A DNA stretch of 64,000 nt from Brevibacterium siliguriense (GTDB taxonomy: Bacteria; Actinomycetota; Actinomycetes; Actinomycetales; Brevibacteriaceae): NCBI RefSeq assembly GCF_900105315.1, contig NZ_LT629766.1:3286001-3350000 (forward strand), written 5' to 3'. This document shows positions 53,997 through 64,000 of this stretch, one piece after another. The notes under the pieces were generated by a model. That model searched no databases and had not been told where the DNA came from. It saw only the letters and a list, made by a program, of their open reading frames with translations. A program made the position numbers and the translations under genes. Numbering within the stretch: the stretch's first letter is position 1; every line of letters begins with the position of its first letter.

Positions 53997-54041
53997 CCGG
54001 TAGCCGCCCGCGGCCTGCAGGAGGCCGCGGGCGGGACCGGG
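53997..54041 (-). terminator. Hairpin at the S10/spc boundary
   Basis: A 13-bp perfect stem (54004-54016 with 54022-54034) plus outer CCCGGT/ACCGGG pairs, in the 145-bp gap between rpsQ and rplN. It may end or attenuate the S10 transcript before the spc genes. Confidence 0.65.
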
Positions 54042-54059
54042 TGGGTGGGGTGGCGTTGA

Positions 54060-54347
54060 CTACTTGGCGCGTTCGATGATTTCGACGAGCCGCCAACGCT
54101 TCGCGGCCGAAAGCGGCCGCGTCTCGGCCACGAGGACGAGGTCGCCGATACCGGCGGTGTTCTCTTCGTCGTGAACCTTGTACTTGACCGACTTGCGCAT
54201 GACCTTGCCGTAGAGGCGGTGCTTCATGCGCTCCTCAACCTCGACGACGATGGTCTTGTCCATCTTGTCGGATACAACGTAACCACGTGCGGTCTTGCGG
54301 GAGTTGCGTTCCGCAGCAGTGGCCTCGGTATTCGTGGTCTCCGCCAT
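54060..54347 (-). CDS. rpsQ: 30S ribosomal protein S17
   Basis: OB-fold 16S-binding protein, 95 residues with a Thr/Glu/Ala-rich N-terminal extension. The core is [20 protein letters not shown] and [20 protein letters not shown]. The ATG at 54347 shares one base with the rpmC stop; GGAAGAG is upstream. Confidence 0.96.
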   Translation of the reverse strand: MAETTNTEATAAERNSRKTARGYVVSDKMDKTIVVEVEERMKHRLYGKVMRKSVKYKVHDEENTAGIGDLVLVAETRPLSAAKRWRLVEIIERAK

Positions 54348-54598
54348 CACTTGCTCTCTTCCTTGGCATCAGCGGGGTTCGGACGGATGTCCAGCTCCCG
54401 TTCGTTGAGCACGGTGTAGATACGAGCGATGTCGCGACGCACGGCCTTGAGGCGTCCGTGGCTCTCCAGCTGACCGGTGGCCGACTGGAAACGCAGGTTG
54501 AACAGCTCGGCCTTGGCCTTCTTGAGCTCTTCTTGCAGACGCTCGTTGTCGTAACCGTCCAGCGCGTCGATGGAAAGGTTCTTCGAACCGATAGCCAT
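54347..54598 (-). CDS. rpmC: 50S ribosomal protein L29
   Basis: Small helical protein at the exit tunnel, 83 residues. [20 protein letters not shown] and [15 protein letters not shown] are the usual L29 helices. A GTG two codons upstream of the ATG at 54598 is possible but overlaps the rplP stop. Confidence 0.95.
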   Translation of the reverse strand: MAIGSKNLSIDALDGYDNERLQEELKKAKAELFNLRFQSATGQLESHGRLKAVRRDIARIYTVLNERELDIRPNPADAKEESK

Positions 54599-54600
54599 TC

Positions 54601-55017
54601 TCACTCACCACCTTCGCGGGCCACGATACGGGCCTTCAGCGGAAGTTTGTGGATCGCCAGGCGCAGGGCCTCGCGAGCAACTTCCTCGGACACACCGCCG
54701 AGTTCGAACATGACTCGACCGGGTTTGACATTGGCGATCCACCACTCGGGCGATCCCTTACCGGAACCCATGCGGGTTTCGGCAGGCTTCTTCGTCAGCG
54801 GGTGATCAGGGTAGATGTTGATCCACACCTTGCCACCGCGCTTGATGTAGCGCGTCATGGCAATTCGTGCGGCCTCGATCTGACGGTTGGTGACATAAGC
54901 GGGCTCGAGAGCCTGAATGCCGTAGTCACCGAAGGACACCGTCGTGCCTCCCTTGGCAGCGCCGCCCCGGTTGGGGTGGTGCTGCTTGCGGAATTTCACT
55001 CGACGAGGGATCAGCAT
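54601..55017 (-). CDS. rplP: 50S ribosomal protein L16
   Basis: Near the peptidyl-transferase centre; 138 residues. [40 protein letters not shown] and [20 protein letters not shown] are hallmarks. Confidence 0.97.
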   Translation of the reverse strand: MLIPRRVKFRKQHHPNRGGAAKGGTTVSFGDYGIQALEPAYVTNRQIEAARIAMTRYIKRGGKVWINIYPDHPLTKKPAETRMGSGKGSPEWWIANVKPGRVMFELGGVSEEVAREALRLAIHKLPLKARIVAREGGE

Positions 55018-55020
55018 TTC

Positions 55021-55836
55021 TCAGCCCTCCGATCCGGCCTCAGCCGCGGGGGCTTCGGCACTGTTCTCAGTATTACGGGCCTGGTCGCCTCGGCGCGGTG
55101 CGCCTTCCTGACCACGTCCGCGGCCTCCACGACCGCGCCCACGGCCACGCGGACCACGAGCAGCAGGAGCCTTGGCCTGCTCGGCAGCAAGTTCCTTGTC
55201 GGTCATGTCGCCCTTGTAGATCCACACCTTGACGCCGATGCGTCCGAAAGTGGTGTGGGCTTCGTGAACGCCGAAGTCGATGTTCGCACGCAGGGTGTGC
55301 AGGGGCACACGGCCTTCGCGGTAGAACTCGGACCGGCTCATCTCAGCACCGCCGAGGCGGCCGGAGCACTGCACGCGGATGCCCTTGGCACCTGCGCGCT
55401 GAGCGCTCTGGATCGCCTTGCGCATCGCACGGCGGAAGGCCACGCGGCTGGCGAGCTGCTCGGCAACGCCCTGGGCGACGAGCTGTGCATCGACCTCGGG
55501 GTTCTTCACCTCAAGGATGTTGAGCTGAATCTGCTTGCCGGTGAGCTTTTCGAGCTGACCGCGGATGCGGTCTGCTTCGGCTCCGCGACGGCCGATGACG
55601 ATGCCCGGACGTGCGGTGTGGATGTCGACGCGAACACGGTCACGCGTGCGCTCGATGTTGACCTTCGAGATGCCGGCCCGTTCGAGGCCGGTGTTCATCA
55701 TCTGGCGGATCTTGACATCTTCGAGCACGTAGTCCTTGTAGCGCTGCCCCGGCTTGGTCGAGTCAGCGAACCACTTCGACTTGTGATCCGTGGTGATTCC
55801 GAGTCGGAATCCATTCGGATTGATCTTCTGGCCCAT
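55021..55836 (-). CDS. rpsC: 30S ribosomal protein S3 with RG-rich C-terminus
   Basis: mRNA-entry protein of 271 residues with KH domain ([20 protein letters not shown]). After residue 210 it carries an Arg/Gly-rich low-complexity tail ([18 protein letters not shown]) ending in acidic residues, an extension common in Actinobacteria. Confidence 0.97.
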   Translation of the reverse strand: MGQKINPNGFRLGITTDHKSKWFADSTKPGQRYKDYVLEDVKIRQMMNTGLERAGISKVNIERTRDRVRVDIHTARPGIVIGRRGAEADRIRGQLEKLTGKQIQLNILEVKNPEVDAQLVAQGVAEQLASRVAFRRAMRKAIQSAQRAGAKGIRVQCSGRLGGAEMSRSEFYREGRVPLHTLRANIDFGVHEAHTTFGRIGVKVWIYKGDMTDKELAAEQAKAPAARGPRGRGRGRGGRGRGQEGAPRRGDQARNTENSAEAPAAEAGSEG

Positions 55837-56222
55837 TAGCGGTTCCCCTTCCGGCTCTTGCGCTGAGGCAGGTCGTCACCGCTGGCCAGGACGACTGTCA
55901 CGTGGCTGGTGCGCTTCTCGATGCGGAATGCACGACCCTGGGCACGCGGACGGAACCGCTTCATGGTCGGCCCCTCATCCACGAAGGCTTCGGAGATGAC
56001 CAGTTCGTTCTCGTCGAACGCAAGCCCTTCCTCGTCGGCCCGGACACGCGCATTGGCGATGCCGGAGGCCACGAGCTTGTAAATCGGATCTGATGCCGAC
56101 TGTTCTGCAAACTTCAACACTGCAAGTGCTTCGGTCGCCTGCTGACCACGAATGAGGTCGATGACGCGCCGAGCCTTGCGAGGCGTAACGCGCAGGTACC
56201 GCGCCTTAGCCTTGGCTTCCAT
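55836..56222 (-). CDS. rplV: 50S ribosomal protein L22
   Basis: Lines the exit tunnel; 128 residues. [20 protein letters not shown] and the [20 protein letters not shown] loop are conserved. Overlaps rpsC by one base. Confidence 0.97.
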   Translation of the reverse strand: MEAKAKARYLRVTPRKARRVIDLIRGQQATEALAVLKFAEQSASDPIYKLVASGIANARVRADEEGLAFDENELVISEAFVDEGPTMKRFRPRAQGRAFRIEKRTSHVTVVLASGDDLPQRKSRKGNR

Positions 56223-56264
56223 CGCTTCCTTCTCTCTTCTCTAGGATCGAAAGAGTGCCCCGCC

Positions 56265-56546
56265 TCAGCGGCGGCGCCCTTTGCGATCGTCCTTTTCGTG
56301 GCCACGGAACGTCCGTGTCGGTGCGAACTCGCCGAGCTTGTGTCCGACCATCGACTCAGTGATGAAGACGGGGACATGCTTGCGTCCGTCATGTACTGCG
56401 ATGGTGTGTCCCAGGAAGTCCGGGACGATCATCGAGCGACGAGACCATGTTTTGATGACATTTTTGGTGTTCTTCTCGTTCTGACGAGCCACCTTCTGGA
56501 AGAGGTGTTCGTCGACGAAAGGACCCTTTTTGAGGCTACGAGGCAT
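56265..56546 (-). CDS. rpsS: 30S ribosomal protein S19
   Basis: Head protein, 93 residues. [20 protein letters not shown] and [20 protein letters not shown] are diagnostic. Confidence 0.97.
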   Translation of the reverse strand: MPRSLKKGPFVDEHLFQKVARQNEKNTKNVIKTWSRRSMIVPDFLGHTIAVHDGRKHVPVFITESMVGHKLGEFAPTRTFRGHEKDDRKGRRR

Positions 56547-56561
56547 AAGTCAGTACTCCAA

Positions 56562-57398
56562 TCAGCGCTTCTTGCCGGTCCGGCGACGGCGCACGATGTA
56601 CTTGTCGCTCTCTTTGTTCGGCCGGCGTGTGCGGCCCTCCAACTGACCCCACGGGCTGACTGGGTGACGACCACCCGAAGTACGGCCCTCGCCACCACCA
56701 TGCGGGTGGTCGATCGGGTTCATCACGACACCGCGGACGGAGGGGCGCTTGCCCTTCCAACGCATGCGGCCTGCTTTGCCCCAGCTGATGTTCGACTGCT
56801 CGGCATTGCCGACCTCGCCGATCGTCGCACGGCAGCGCGCATCGACGTTGCGAATTTCGCCCGAAGGCATCCGCAGCTGCGCGAAACGACCGTACTTCGC
56901 CACGAGCTGCACGGACGAGCCTGCAGAACGAGCGATCTTGGCACCGCCGCCGGGACGCATTTCGACTGCGTGTACCACGGTGCCGACTGGGATGTTGCGC
57001 AGGGCAAGGTTGTTGCCCGGCTTGATGTCTGCACCCGGACCGGCTTCCACCTGCGCGCCCTGCTTGAGGTTCTGCGGGGCGATGATGTAGCGCTTCTCTC
57101 CGTCTGCATAGTGCAGCAGAGCGATGCGAGCGGTACGGTTCGGGTCATATTCGATGTGTGCGACCTTCGCCGGAACGCCATCTTTGTCATGGCGGCGGAA
57201 GTCGATGACACGGTACTGACGCTTGTGACCGCCGCCCTGGTGGCGGGTGGTCACGCGTCCCTGGCTGTTGCGGCCGCCGCGCTTGGGCAGCGGGCGCAGA
57301 AGCGACTTCTCCGGTGTAGACCGGGTCACTTCGACGAAGTCGGCGACCGACGAGCCACGGCGGCCCGGGGTCGTCGGCTTGTGCTTACGGATTCCCAT
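56562..57398 (-). CDS. rplB: 50S ribosomal protein L2
   Basis: Needed for subunit joining and peptide transfer; 278 residues. [40 protein letters not shown] and the catalytic-His region [20 protein letters not shown] are intact. Confidence 0.98.
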   Translation of the reverse strand: MGIRKHKPTTPGRRGSSVADFVEVTRSTPEKSLLRPLPKRGGRNSQGRVTTRHQGGGHKRQYRVIDFRRHDKDGVPAKVAHIEYDPNRTARIALLHYADGEKRYIIAPQNLKQGAQVEAGPGADIKPGNNLALRNIPVGTVVHAVEMRPGGGAKIARSAGSSVQLVAKYGRFAQLRMPSGEIRNVDARCRATIGEVGNAEQSNISWGKAGRMRWKGKRPSVRGVVMNPIDHPHGGGEGRTSGGRHPVSPWGQLEGRTRRPNKESDKYIVRRRRTGKKR

Positions 57399-57428
57399 GA
57401 GTCTTGTCCTTCTTTGACGAAGGATCGC

Positions 57429-57728
57429 TTAGAGCGATCCACCGAAGATGTCGATCGATCCGTCCTTGAGGGCGACAATGGCACGCTTGGTGTCCTTGCG
57501 CTTTCCCCAACCGGTGCGGGTGCGGCGGCGCTTGCCCTGACGGTTCAGGGTGTTCACCTTGGCGACCTGCACATCGAAGATCGTTTCAATGGCTTGCTTG
57601 ATCTCGGTCTTGTTCGAGTCCTGGTCGACGAGGAAGGTGTACTTGCCTTCGTCCATCAGGCTGTAGGTCTTCTCCGAGACGACCGGAGCGACGATGATGT
57701 CGCGCGGGTCCTTGAAGTTCAGACTCAT
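57429..57728 (-). CDS. rplW: 50S ribosomal protein L23
   Basis: Docking site at the tunnel exit for trigger factor and SRP; 99 residues. [20 protein letters not shown] and [20 protein letters not shown] are typical. Coupled to rplD by ATGA. Confidence 0.96.
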   Translation of the reverse strand: MSLNFKDPRDIIVAPVVSEKTYSLMDEGKYTFLVDQDSNKTEIKQAIETIFDVQVAKVNTLNRQGKRRRTRTGWGKRKDTKRAIVALKDGSIDIFGGSL

Positions 57729-58378
57729 GATGCGTCCTCCGATTTGCGGTTTCCGCTCAGGAACGCGGCAAGGGCTGCCTCGGTGAACACGATGTCATCG
57801 GCGAGCAGCACATCATAGGTGTTGAGCTGATCGGAGGTGAGCACGTGAACGTGGGGCAGGTTGCGCACGCTCAGGTAGGTGAGCTCGTCGTCACGCTCGA
57901 GCACCACGAGAGTGTTCTTGCGCTCGGACAAGCCGGCCAGTGCGGCCTTAGCCTGCTTGGTCGACGGGGCGTCGCCGGTGACCAGGTTCTTCACCACGAA
58001 GACCTGATCCAGGCGTGCACGATCGGACAGAGCTCCGCGCAGAGCCGCGGCCTTCATCTTCTTAGGTGTCCGCTGCGAGTAGTCACGCGGGACAGGTCCG
58101 TGCACGATTCCGCCGCCGTTGTACTGAGGAGCGCGGATCGAACCCTGACGGGCGTTTCCGGTTCCCTTCTGGCGGTATGGCTTGCGACCGCCACCGCGAA
58201 CTTCGGAGCGGGTCTTCGTCTTGTGCGTACCCTGACGGGCCGCAGCCAGCTGTGCAACGACGACCTGGTGGATCAGGGGCACGTTGGTCGGCACGCCGAA
58301 GACCTCGGCGGGAAGATCAACCGAGCCGGCCTTGGCACCAGCGGCATCGATGACGTCGACTGTCTTGACATCAGTCAT
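57725..58378 (-). CDS. rplD: 50S ribosomal protein L4
   Basis: Tunnel protein, 217 residues. The internal extension [20 protein letters not shown] then [20 protein letters not shown] is diagnostic. No L4 autoregulatory leader like E. coli's is recognisable upstream of rpsJ. Confidence 0.97.
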   Translation of the reverse strand: MTDVKTVDVIDAAGAKAGSVDLPAEVFGVPTNVPLIHQVVVAQLAAARQGTHKTKTRSEVRGGGRKPYRQKGTGNARQGSIRAPQYNGGGIVHGPVPRDYSQRTPKKMKAAALRGALSDRARLDQVFVVKNLVTGDAPSTKQAKAALAGLSERKNTLVVLERDDELTYLSVRNLPHVHVLTSDQLNTYDVLLADDIVFTEAALAAFLSGNRKSEDAS

Positions 58379-58383
58379 TACGT

Positions 58384-59058
58384 TCAGGCCTCCTTCACGG
58401 CCGAGCGAACGAGGACGACTCCACCCTTGGGGCCGGGAACGGCGCCCTTGATGAGCAGGAAGTTGTTCTCGTTGTCCACGGCGTGGATCGTGAGGTTCTG
58501 GGTGGTGTGCTTGACAGCGCCCATACGGCCGGCCATGCGCATACCCTTGAACACGCGACCAGGTGTCGCGGCTCCGCCGATCGAACCTGGCTTGCGGTGG
58601 TTGCGGTGCTGACCGTGGGAGGCGCCGACGCCGGCGAAGCCGTGACGCTTCATGACACCGGCAGTGCCCTTGCCCTTGGTCTTCGCAGTGACATCGACCT
58701 TGATACCGGCTTCGAACGTGTCGACGCCGAGCTCCTGGCCGAGCTCGTAGTCAGCAGCATCTGCAGTACGCAGTTCGACAAGGTGACGGCGTGGGGTCAC
58801 GCCGGCCTTCTCGAAGTGGCCTGCAGTCGGCTTGTTGACCTTGCGAGGATCGATCTCGCCGAACGCGATCTGCACAGCGGGGTAACCATCGGTTTCCTCG
58901 TTGCGGACCTGAGTTACGACGTTGTTTCCGGTGGCCACAACGGTCACCGGCACGAGGTTGTTCTGCTCATCCCAGACCTGGGTCATACCCAGCTTGGTTC
59001 CCAGCAGGCCCTTGACCTTGCTGGTGGTCGGGAGAGCGGATGAACGAGTGTTCGCCAT
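58384..59058 (-). CDS. rplC: 50S ribosomal protein L3
   Basis: Assembly initiator, 224 residues. [20 protein letters not shown] and [20 protein letters not shown] are hallmarks. It carries a 12-residue N-terminal extension ([12 protein letters not shown]) ahead of the usual start. Confidence 0.97.
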   Translation of the reverse strand: MANTRSSALPTTSKVKGLLGTKLGMTQVWDEQNNLVPVTVVATGNNVVTQVRNEETDGYPAVQIAFGEIDPRKVNKPTAGHFEKAGVTPRRHLVELRTADAADYELGQELGVDTFEAGIKVDVTAKTKGKGTAGVMKRHGFAGVGASHGQHRNHRKPGSIGGAATPGRVFKGMRMAGRMGAVKHTTQNLTIHAVDNENNFLLIKGAVPGPKGGVVLVRSAVKEA

Positions 59059-59069
59059 TGCTGCCTCCC

Positions 59070-59378
59070 TTAGAGCTTGATCTCGATGTTGACGTCGTCA
59101 GCGAGGTCGAGACGCATCAGCGAGTCGACTGCCTTCGGCGTCGGGTCGACGATGTCGATCAGACGCTTGTGCGTGCGCATTTCGAAATGCTCACGGCTGT
59201 CCTTGTACTTGTGCGGCGAACGGATGACGCAGTACACGTTCTTCTCCGTTGGCAACGGCACGGGGCCCACTACAGTCGCACCTGCCCGAGTGACGGTGTC
59301 CACGATCTTGCGTGCGGCACTGTCAATCACAGCGTGGTCGTACGACTTGAGCCGAATGCGGATCTTCTGTCCCGCCAT
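59070..59378 (-). CDS. rpsJ: 30S ribosomal protein S10
   Basis: Small-subunit head protein, also NusE in transcription antitermination; 102 residues. [20 protein letters not shown] and [20 protein letters not shown] are diagnostic. First gene of the S10 group, which also includes the antitermination partner of the rrn leader motif seen at 22 kb. Confidence 0.98.
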   Translation of the reverse strand: MAGQKIRIRLKSYDHAVIDSAARKIVDTVTRAGATVVGPVPLPTEKNVYCVIRSPHKYKDSREHFEMRTHKRLIDIVDPTPKAVDSLMRLDLADDVNIEIKL

Positions 59379-59836
59379 GGCGTCGTCTCTTTCTTTAGTT
59401 GCTTCCGGCCATCAACTCGCAGAGGACTTCCGACTCTCTGCCGTCTGTGCCGGCTGACCATGACCGACCCCCGAGGTCGGGCGTGTCGGCTGATCCTGAC
59501 GGAGAAATTCTCACTTCTCCCTCAACCGCCGACGGCGCTTCTACTCATTGGCTGCTCGGTCCGAACCCGCATGATGCAGATTCATCGATCCGATAGTGTT
59601 TCGGGCTGTTCGCGGTATCACTACCGCAGTGCAGGGGTCAACGCCCAAAACGCAACCTCACCATCTTGTCATAGAGCACTTCGCCCGCGCAATTCCGGGC
59701 GCCATGCCTGTGAGGGAACTCTCAAGGATCATTTCGGCGCGACTCGCGGCCTGCTTCGACACATTGCCCCTCGGCAACTCCCCCACCTGCATCATCCGAC
59801 CGGTCACCGACTCGACTGGTTCACAGGAATACGGAA
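59379..59836 (-). other. Region upstream of rpsJ, S10 operon leader
   Basis: About 460 bp without a gene, between the tuf terminator and rpsJ. It carries the promoter candidate at 59613 and a long leader of about 220 nt. The leader is GC-rich and could fold, but I recognise no known ribosomal-protein leader motif. Confidence 0.6.
59613..59641 (-). promoter_or_regulatory. Candidate S10 operon promoter
   Basis: Minus strand TTGACC (59641-59636), then ATACCG after 17 bases or GATACC after 16. The -35 is strong, the -10 moderate. Confidence 0.5.
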
Positions 59837-59837
59837 A

Positions 59838-59865
59838 GGGCCGCAGCTCCGAAGAGCTGCGGCCC
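59838..59865 (-). terminator. Terminator of tuf
   Basis: A 12-bp perfect stem (59838-59849 with 59854-59865). On the minus strand the loop is the stable TTCG tetraloop. It lies 27 bp past the tuf stop. Confidence 0.85.
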
Positions 59866-59891
59866 CTGCCGGTGGTACTCAGTGAGTCAGA

Positions 59892-61085
59892 TCAGGCGTT
59901 GATCTTGGTGACTCGACCGGCGCCGACGGTGCGTCCACCCTCGCGGATAGCGAAGCGGAGGCCGTCCTCCATGGCGATCGGCTGAATGAGCTCGACCGAC
60001 ATGTCGGTGTTGTCGCCGGGCATGACCATCTCGGTGCCCTCAGGCAGCGTGATGACGCCGGTGACGTCCGTGGTCCGGAAGTAGAACTGCGGACGGTAGT
60101 TCGAGTAGAACGGGTTGTGACGTCCGCCCTCGTCCTTGCTCAGGATGTAGACCTGAGCTTCGAACTTGGTGTGCGGGGTGATCGAACCCGGCTTCACGAT
60201 GACCTGACCGCGCTCAACGTCTTCACGCTTGGTGCCGCGGAGCAGCAGACCAACGTTCTCACCTGCCCGGGCATCCGGCAGGGTCTTGCGGAACATCTCG
60301 ATGGCGGTGACGGTCGTCTTGGACGACTTCTCCTTGATGCCGACGATTTCGATATCATCGTTCGGCAGCAGGACGCCGCGCTCGACACGACCGGTCACGA
60401 CGGTTCCACGACCGGTGATCGTGAAGACGTCCTCGACGGGCATGAGGAACGGCTTGTCGACGTCGCGCTCCGGCTCCGGAACGTTGTCATCGACGGCGGC
60501 CATGAGATCCTGGACGCTCTTGACCCACTTCTCGTCGCCTTCCAGCGCCTTGAGAGCGGAAACCGGGATGACCGGAGCGTTGTCTCCGTCGAACTCCTGG
60601 CTCGAGAGCAGGTCGCGAACCTCGAATTCGACGAGCTCGAGCAGCTCTTCGTCATCGACCATGTCGGACTTGTTCAGCGCGCACACGATGTAGGGAACAC
60701 CGACCTGACGCGCGAGCAGCACGTGCTCACGGGTCTGGGGCATCGGACCGTCAGTGGCGGCAACGACGAGGATCGCACCGTCCATCTGAGCGGCACCGGT
60801 GATCATGTTCTTCACGTAGTCGGCGTGACCCGGGGCATCGACGTGAGCGTAGTGACGCTTCTCCGTCTGGTACTCAACGTGCGAGACGTTGATGGTGATG
60901 CCGCGCTCCTTCTCCTCAGGTGCGTTGTCGACCTGGTCGAAGGCGCGAGCCTCGTTGAGATCCGGGTACTGATCCGCCAGGACCTTGGTGATCGCAGCGG
61001 TCAGGGTGGTCTTTCCGTGGTCAACGTGGCCGATGGTGCCGATGTTGACGTGCGGCTTAGTCCGTTCGAAACTAGCCTTTGCCAC
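59892..61085 (-). CDS. tuf: Translation elongation factor Tu
   Basis: GTPase that delivers aminoacyl-tRNA to the ribosome; 397 residues. P-loop [10 protein letters not shown], switch DVSHVEY-like [20 protein letters not shown], and NKSD are present. The start is the GTG at 61085, because GAGGAGGAACCCA lies before it and gives the usual [18 protein letters not shown]-terminus. The upstream open stretch to 61109 covers the ribosome binding site. A perfect inverted repeat and a possible internal promoter lie just upstream. Confidence 0.98.
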   Translation of the reverse strand: MAKASFERTKPHVNIGTIGHVDHGKTTLTAAITKVLADQYPDLNEARAFDQVDNAPEEKERGITINVSHVEYQTEKRHYAHVDAPGHADYVKNMITGAAQMDGAILVVAATDGPMPQTREHVLLARQVGVPYIVCALNKSDMVDDEELLELVEFEVRDLLSSQEFDGDNAPVIPVSALKALEGDEKWVKSVQDLMAAVDDNVPEPERDVDKPFLMPVEDVFTITGRGTVVTGRVERGVLLPNDDIEIVGIKEKSSKTTVTAIEMFRKTLPDARAGENVGLLLRGTKREDVERGQVIVKPGSITPHTKFEAQVYILSKDEGGRHNPFYSNYRPQFYFRTTDVTGVITLPEGTEMVMPGDNTDMSVELIQPIAMEDGLRFAIREGGRTVGAGRVTKINA

Positions 61086-61109
61086 TGGGTTCCTCCTCGT
61101 GGTTGTCAA

Positions 61110-61131
61110 AAGATATGCGGTTCATATCTTA
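61110..61131 (-). promoter_or_regulatory. Inverted repeat and candidate internal promoter upstream of tuf
   Basis: AAGATATG-N5-CATATCTT (61110-61130) is a perfect 8-bp inverted repeat 25 bp upstream of the tuf start. TAAGAT (61131-61126) overlaps it and would be a good -10 for a tuf-only transcript. No clear -35. Confidence 0.45.
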
Positions 61132-61201
61132 GACCTTTTGTTGGTTATCTTTCATTCCGGCAATCATGTTCTTGATCACCGGGGCGACCGGAATTCGGAG
61201 A

Positions 61202-63307
61202 TTACTCTCCGCCGCGCACCTTCTGGATGATCTCCTCGGCAACAGCCTTCGGGACCTCCGCATAGCTGGAGAACGTCATCGAGTACACCGCACGGCCCTG
61301 GGTCTTCGACCGCAGATCACCGATGTAACCGAACATCTCCGACAGCGGGACCACAGCCTTGACGACCTTCACACCGGAAGCATCGTCCATCGACTGAATC
61401 TGTCCACGCCGGGAATTCAGGTCGCCGATGACGTCACCCATGTATTCCTCAGGGGTACGCACCTCGACGTCCATGACCGGTTCGAGAAGAACCGGGTTCG
61501 CCCGCTGGACGGCCTCCTTGAAGACCATCGAACCGGCGATCTTGAATGCCATCTCTGAAGAGTCGACATCGTGGTAGGCGCCATCGACCAGAGTGGCCTT
61601 GACACCGACCATGGGGTAACCGGCGAGGGCACCGAACTGCATGGCGTCCTGGATGCCGGCGTCGACGCTCGGAATGTACTCGCGCGGAACGCGTCCGCCC
61701 GTGATGGCATTCTCGAACTCGTAAATCGTATCGCCTTCGACCTCGAGGGGCTCGAAAGTGACCTGGACCTTTGCGAACTGTCCCGATCCACCCGTCTGCT
61801 TCTTGTGGGTGTAATCGTACTTCTCGACAGTGCGACGGATGGTCTCACGGTAGGCGACCTGCGGCTTGCCGACATTCGCCTCAACCTTGAACTCGCGACG
61901 CATGCGGTCGACGAGGATGTCGAGGTGCAGCTCGCCCATTCCGCGGATGACGGTCTGGCCGGTCTCCTCATCAAGTTCGACCTGGTAGGTCGGGTCTTCC
62001 TTGACGAACTTCTGGATGGCCGAGGACAGCTTCTCCTGGTCGCTCTTGGTCTTCGGTTCGATGGCCACGGAGATCACAGGCTCCGGGAAGGTCATCGATT
62101 CGAGGGCGATCGGGTTGGCCGGGTCGCTGAGAGTATCGCCCGTCGTGGTCTCCTTGAGACCGATGAAGGCGTAGATGTGACCGGCGAATGCCTCTTCGAC
62201 AGGGTTCTCCTTGTTGGAGTGCATCTGGAAGAGCTTGCCGACACGTTCCTTCTTGCCCGACGAGGTGTTGAGCACCTGATCACCGGACTTCACGTGACCG
62301 GAGTACACGCGCACATAGGTCAGCGATCCGAAGAACGGGTGAGAGGCGACCTTGAAGGCCAGCGCCGAGAACGGCTCCTCCGTCGAAGGCTTGCGGGTCA
62401 GCTCCTCCTCGTCGTTGCTCGGGTTGTGTCCGATCATCGGAGGCACATCGAGCGGCGAGGGGAGGTAGTCGATGACCGCGTTGAGCATGGGCTGCACACC
62501 CTTGTTCTTGTACGCGGAACCGCACATGACCGGGAAGGCCTCGGACTTGATGACGAGTTCGCGAATCCCGGCCTTGATATCAGCCGTCGTGAGCTCTTCG
62601 CCCTCGAGGTACTTCTCCATGAGCTCTTCCGAGCTCTCGGCGACGTCCTCGACGAGCTGCGCACGGTACTGAACAGCCTTTTCCTTGAGATCCTCGGGGA
62701 TCTCGATCTCGGTGATGTCCTGACCCATCTTGCTCTCGTCGGGCCAGGTGTAGGCCGTCATCTCGAGCAGATCGACGACACCGGAGAATTCGCTTTCGGC
62801 ACCGATCGGCAGCTGGATGACCAGCGGCTTCGCACCGAGGCGCTCCTTGATGGTGTCGACGGTGAAGTAGAAGTCAGCACCCAGCTTGTCCATCTTGTTG
62901 ACGAAGCAGACGCGCGGAACGTCGTACTTGTCGGCCTGACGCCACACGGTCTCCGACTGGGGCTCAACGCCCTCCTTGCCGTCGAACACTGCGACGGCAC
63001 CATCGAGGACGCGCAGCGAGCGCTCGACCTCGACCGTGAAGTCGACGTGACCAGGGGTGTCGATGATGTTGATCTGGTTGTCGTTCCAGTAGCAGGTCGT
63101 CGCGGCCGACGTGATCGTGATGCCGCGTTCCTTCTCCTGGTCCATCCAGTCCATGGTGCCGGCGCCGTCGTGGGTCTCGCCCATCTTGTAGTTCACGCCG
63201 GTGTAGAAGAGGATGCGTTCGGTCGTAGTTGTCTTACCGGCATCGATGTGGGCCATGATGCCGATATTACGGACCTTGTTCAGGTCGCTGAGCACGTCAA
63301 GTGCCAC
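61202..63307 (-). CDS. fusA: Translation elongation factor G
   Basis: Ribosomal translocase GTPase of five domains, 701 residues. P-loop [15 protein letters not shown] (residues 19-33), [20 protein letters not shown], and [10 protein letters not shown] are intact; domain IV has the [19 protein letters not shown] stretch. Third gene of rpsL-rpsG-fusA-tuf, with a 116-bp gap before tuf. Confidence 0.98.
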   Translation of the reverse strand: MALDVLSDLNKVRNIGIMAHIDAGKTTTTERILFYTGVNYKMGETHDGAGTMDWMDQEKERGITITSAATTCYWNDNQINIIDTPGHVDFTVEVERSLRVLDGAVAVFDGKEGVEPQSETVWRQADKYDVPRVCFVNKMDKLGADFYFTVDTIKERLGAKPLVIQLPIGAESEFSGVVDLLEMTAYTWPDESKMGQDITEIEIPEDLKEKAVQYRAQLVEDVAESSEELMEKYLEGEELTTADIKAGIRELVIKSEAFPVMCGSAYKNKGVQPMLNAVIDYLPSPLDVPPMIGHNPSNDEEELTRKPSTEEPFSALAFKVASHPFFGSLTYVRVYSGHVKSGDQVLNTSSGKKERVGKLFQMHSNKENPVEEAFAGHIYAFIGLKETTTGDTLSDPANPIALESMTFPEPVISVAIEPKTKSDQEKLSSAIQKFVKEDPTYQVELDEETGQTVIRGMGELHLDILVDRMRREFKVEANVGKPQVAYRETIRRTVEKYDYTHKKQTGGSGQFAKVQVTFEPLEVEGDTIYEFENAITGGRVPREYIPSVDAGIQDAMQFGALAGYPMVGVKATLVDGAYHDVDSSEMAFKIAGSMVFKEAVQRANPVLLEPVMDVEVRTPEEYMGDVIGDLNSRRGQIQSMDDASGVKVVKAVVPLSEMFGYIGDLRSKTQGRAVYSMTFSSYAEVPKAVAEEIIQKVRGGE

Positions 63308-63406
63308 GGTGTCTCTCTCTCAATCGATGATTTGCTCGACTCCCCTGCGCCGCCGGCCGGCGACCCTCGCGGACGAGGTCCGCCGACCAGCGCACAGGGC
63401 AGGCGA

Positions 63407-63877
63407 TTACCAGCGGTAGTGGGCGAAGGCCTTGTTGGACTCGGCCATCTTGTGAGTGTCCTCGCGACGCTTGACTGCTGCGCCGAGGCCGTTGCCGGCG
63501 TCGAGGATCTCATTCATGAGGCGTTCGGTCATGGTCTTCTCACGGCGCTGGCGGGAGTAACCCACGAGCCACCGCAGAGCCAGGGTGGTCGAACGAGCCG
63601 GACGAACATCAATCGGGACCTGGTAGGTCGCACCGCCGACGCGGCGGGAGCGGACCTCGAGGGACGGACGGATGTTGTCGAGAGCCTTCTTCAGGTTGAC
63701 AACGGGGTCGTTGCCGTTCTTCTCGCGGGTGCCTTCGAGGGCACCGTAGACGATCCGCTCTGCAGTCGAGCGCTTGCCGTCGAGCAGGATCTTGTTGATC
63801 AGCTGCGTGACGAGCGGTGAGCTGAAGACCGGGTCAACGACGATCGGTCGCTTGGGTGCAGGACCTTTACGTGGCAT
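63407..63877 (-). CDS. rpsG: 30S ribosomal protein S7
   Basis: Primary 16S 3'-domain binder, 156 residues. [20 protein letters not shown] and the [20 protein letters not shown] region are diagnostic. Its ATG shares one base with the rpsL stop (TAATG). A 99-bp gap precedes fusA. Confidence 0.97.
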   Translation of the reverse strand: MPRKGPAPKRPIVVDPVFSSPLVTQLINKILLDGKRSTAERIVYGALEGTREKNGNDPVVNLKKALDNIRPSLEVRSRRVGGATYQVPIDVRPARSTTLALRWLVGYSRQRREKTMTERLMNEILDAGNGLGAAVKRREDTHKMAESNKAFAHYRW

Positions 63878-64000
63878 TACTTCTTCTCCCTCTTCGCACC
63901 GTACTTGCTGCGGGCCTGCTGGCGACCCTTGACGCCCTGGGTGTCGAGCGAACCGCGGACGATCCGGTAGCGGACACCGGGCAGATCCTTGACGCGGCCA
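63877..64000 (-). CDS. rpsL: 30S ribosomal protein S12 (C-terminal part, truncated by window edge)
   Basis: The last 40 residues of S12 can be read: [20 protein letters not shown] then [20 protein letters not shown] and [17 protein letters not shown] includes the decoding-centre loop near the streptomycin-resistance position. The N-terminal part lies outside the window. Confidence 0.95.
   Translation of the reverse strand, partial: GRVKDLPGVRYRIVRGSLDTQGVKGRQQARSKYGAKREKK

Noticed and set aside
61571..63820. A 749-codon open frame antisense to fusA and rpsG.
   Set aside because: fusA and rpsG are unambiguous on the other strand. The antisense product is a low-complexity Asp/Leu/Val/Arg-rich shadow.

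Overview
The window is a chromosomal stretch of a high-GC Gram-positive bacterium. The long ribosomal-protein block, the actinobacterial rRNA leader motif, the gene order clpS / DUF2017 / MBL phosphodiesterase / rph / rdgB beside pncB, and many TANNNT-N6/7-ATG leaderless starts all point to Actinomycetota, order Micrococcales. Brevibacterium is my best guess, from composition and gene content only; no database search was possible.

Layout. 1-6.6 kb (minus): an oligopeptide-type ABC importer (lipoprotein, two permeases, one fused double ATPase) followed by an amidase that runs off the left edge. 6.7-9.8 kb (minus): clpS, DUF2017, a metallo-beta-lactamase-fold phosphodiesterase, rph and rdgB in one overlapping operon, divergent from pncB (plus). 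11.3-13.9 kb: a DEAD/DEAH helicase with a DUF3039 zinc-ribbon gene, divergent from a flavin reductase. 14.1-16.3 kb: gdhA divergent from a GNAT acetyltransferase. 16.4-22.2 kb (minus): one complete rRNA operon, 16S-23S-5S, without tRNAs. 22.5-28.0 kb: an SRAP-domain protein divergent from a MarR regulator, then an operon for three consecutive steps of valine breakdown, then a nitronate-monooxygenase-like gene. 28.1-29.64 kb: an intact IS3-family element. 29.7-41 kb: App1-type phosphatase and trpS, cstA-ybdD, exonuclease III, a second GNAT, folD-glyA, purU and putP. 41.2-44.5 kb (minus): infA-rpmJ-rpsM-rpsK-rpoA-rplQ. 44.8-46.9 kb: a MalY/PatB-type C-S lyase, a decayed pseudogene and a small membrane protein. 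46.9-49.6 kb (minus): secY-adk-map. 49.9-59.4 kb (minus): the S10 and spc ribosomal clusters. 59.9-64 kb (minus): rpsL (partial)-rpsG-fusA-tuf.

How the parts fit. Most of the window is core translation, secretion and one-carbon metabolism. The accessory signal is modest: one IS, one pseudogene and a family of long palindromes placed just downstream of genes. The IS sits exactly in the centre of one palindrome and carries a 4-bp target duplication, so both boundaries can be read directly. A second theme is leaderless transcription from tightly packed divergent promoters (clpS/pncB, DUF3039/flavin reductase) and at gdhA, marR and purU; these elements were used to choose several start codons.

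I found no CRISPR array, prophage, tRNA gene or clear defence system, and nothing I would call a wholly new system. The observations most worth testing are the palindrome family with its IS insertion, the face-to-face leaderless promoters, the decayed gene beside a small membrane protein, and several perfect inverted repeats inside translation operons.
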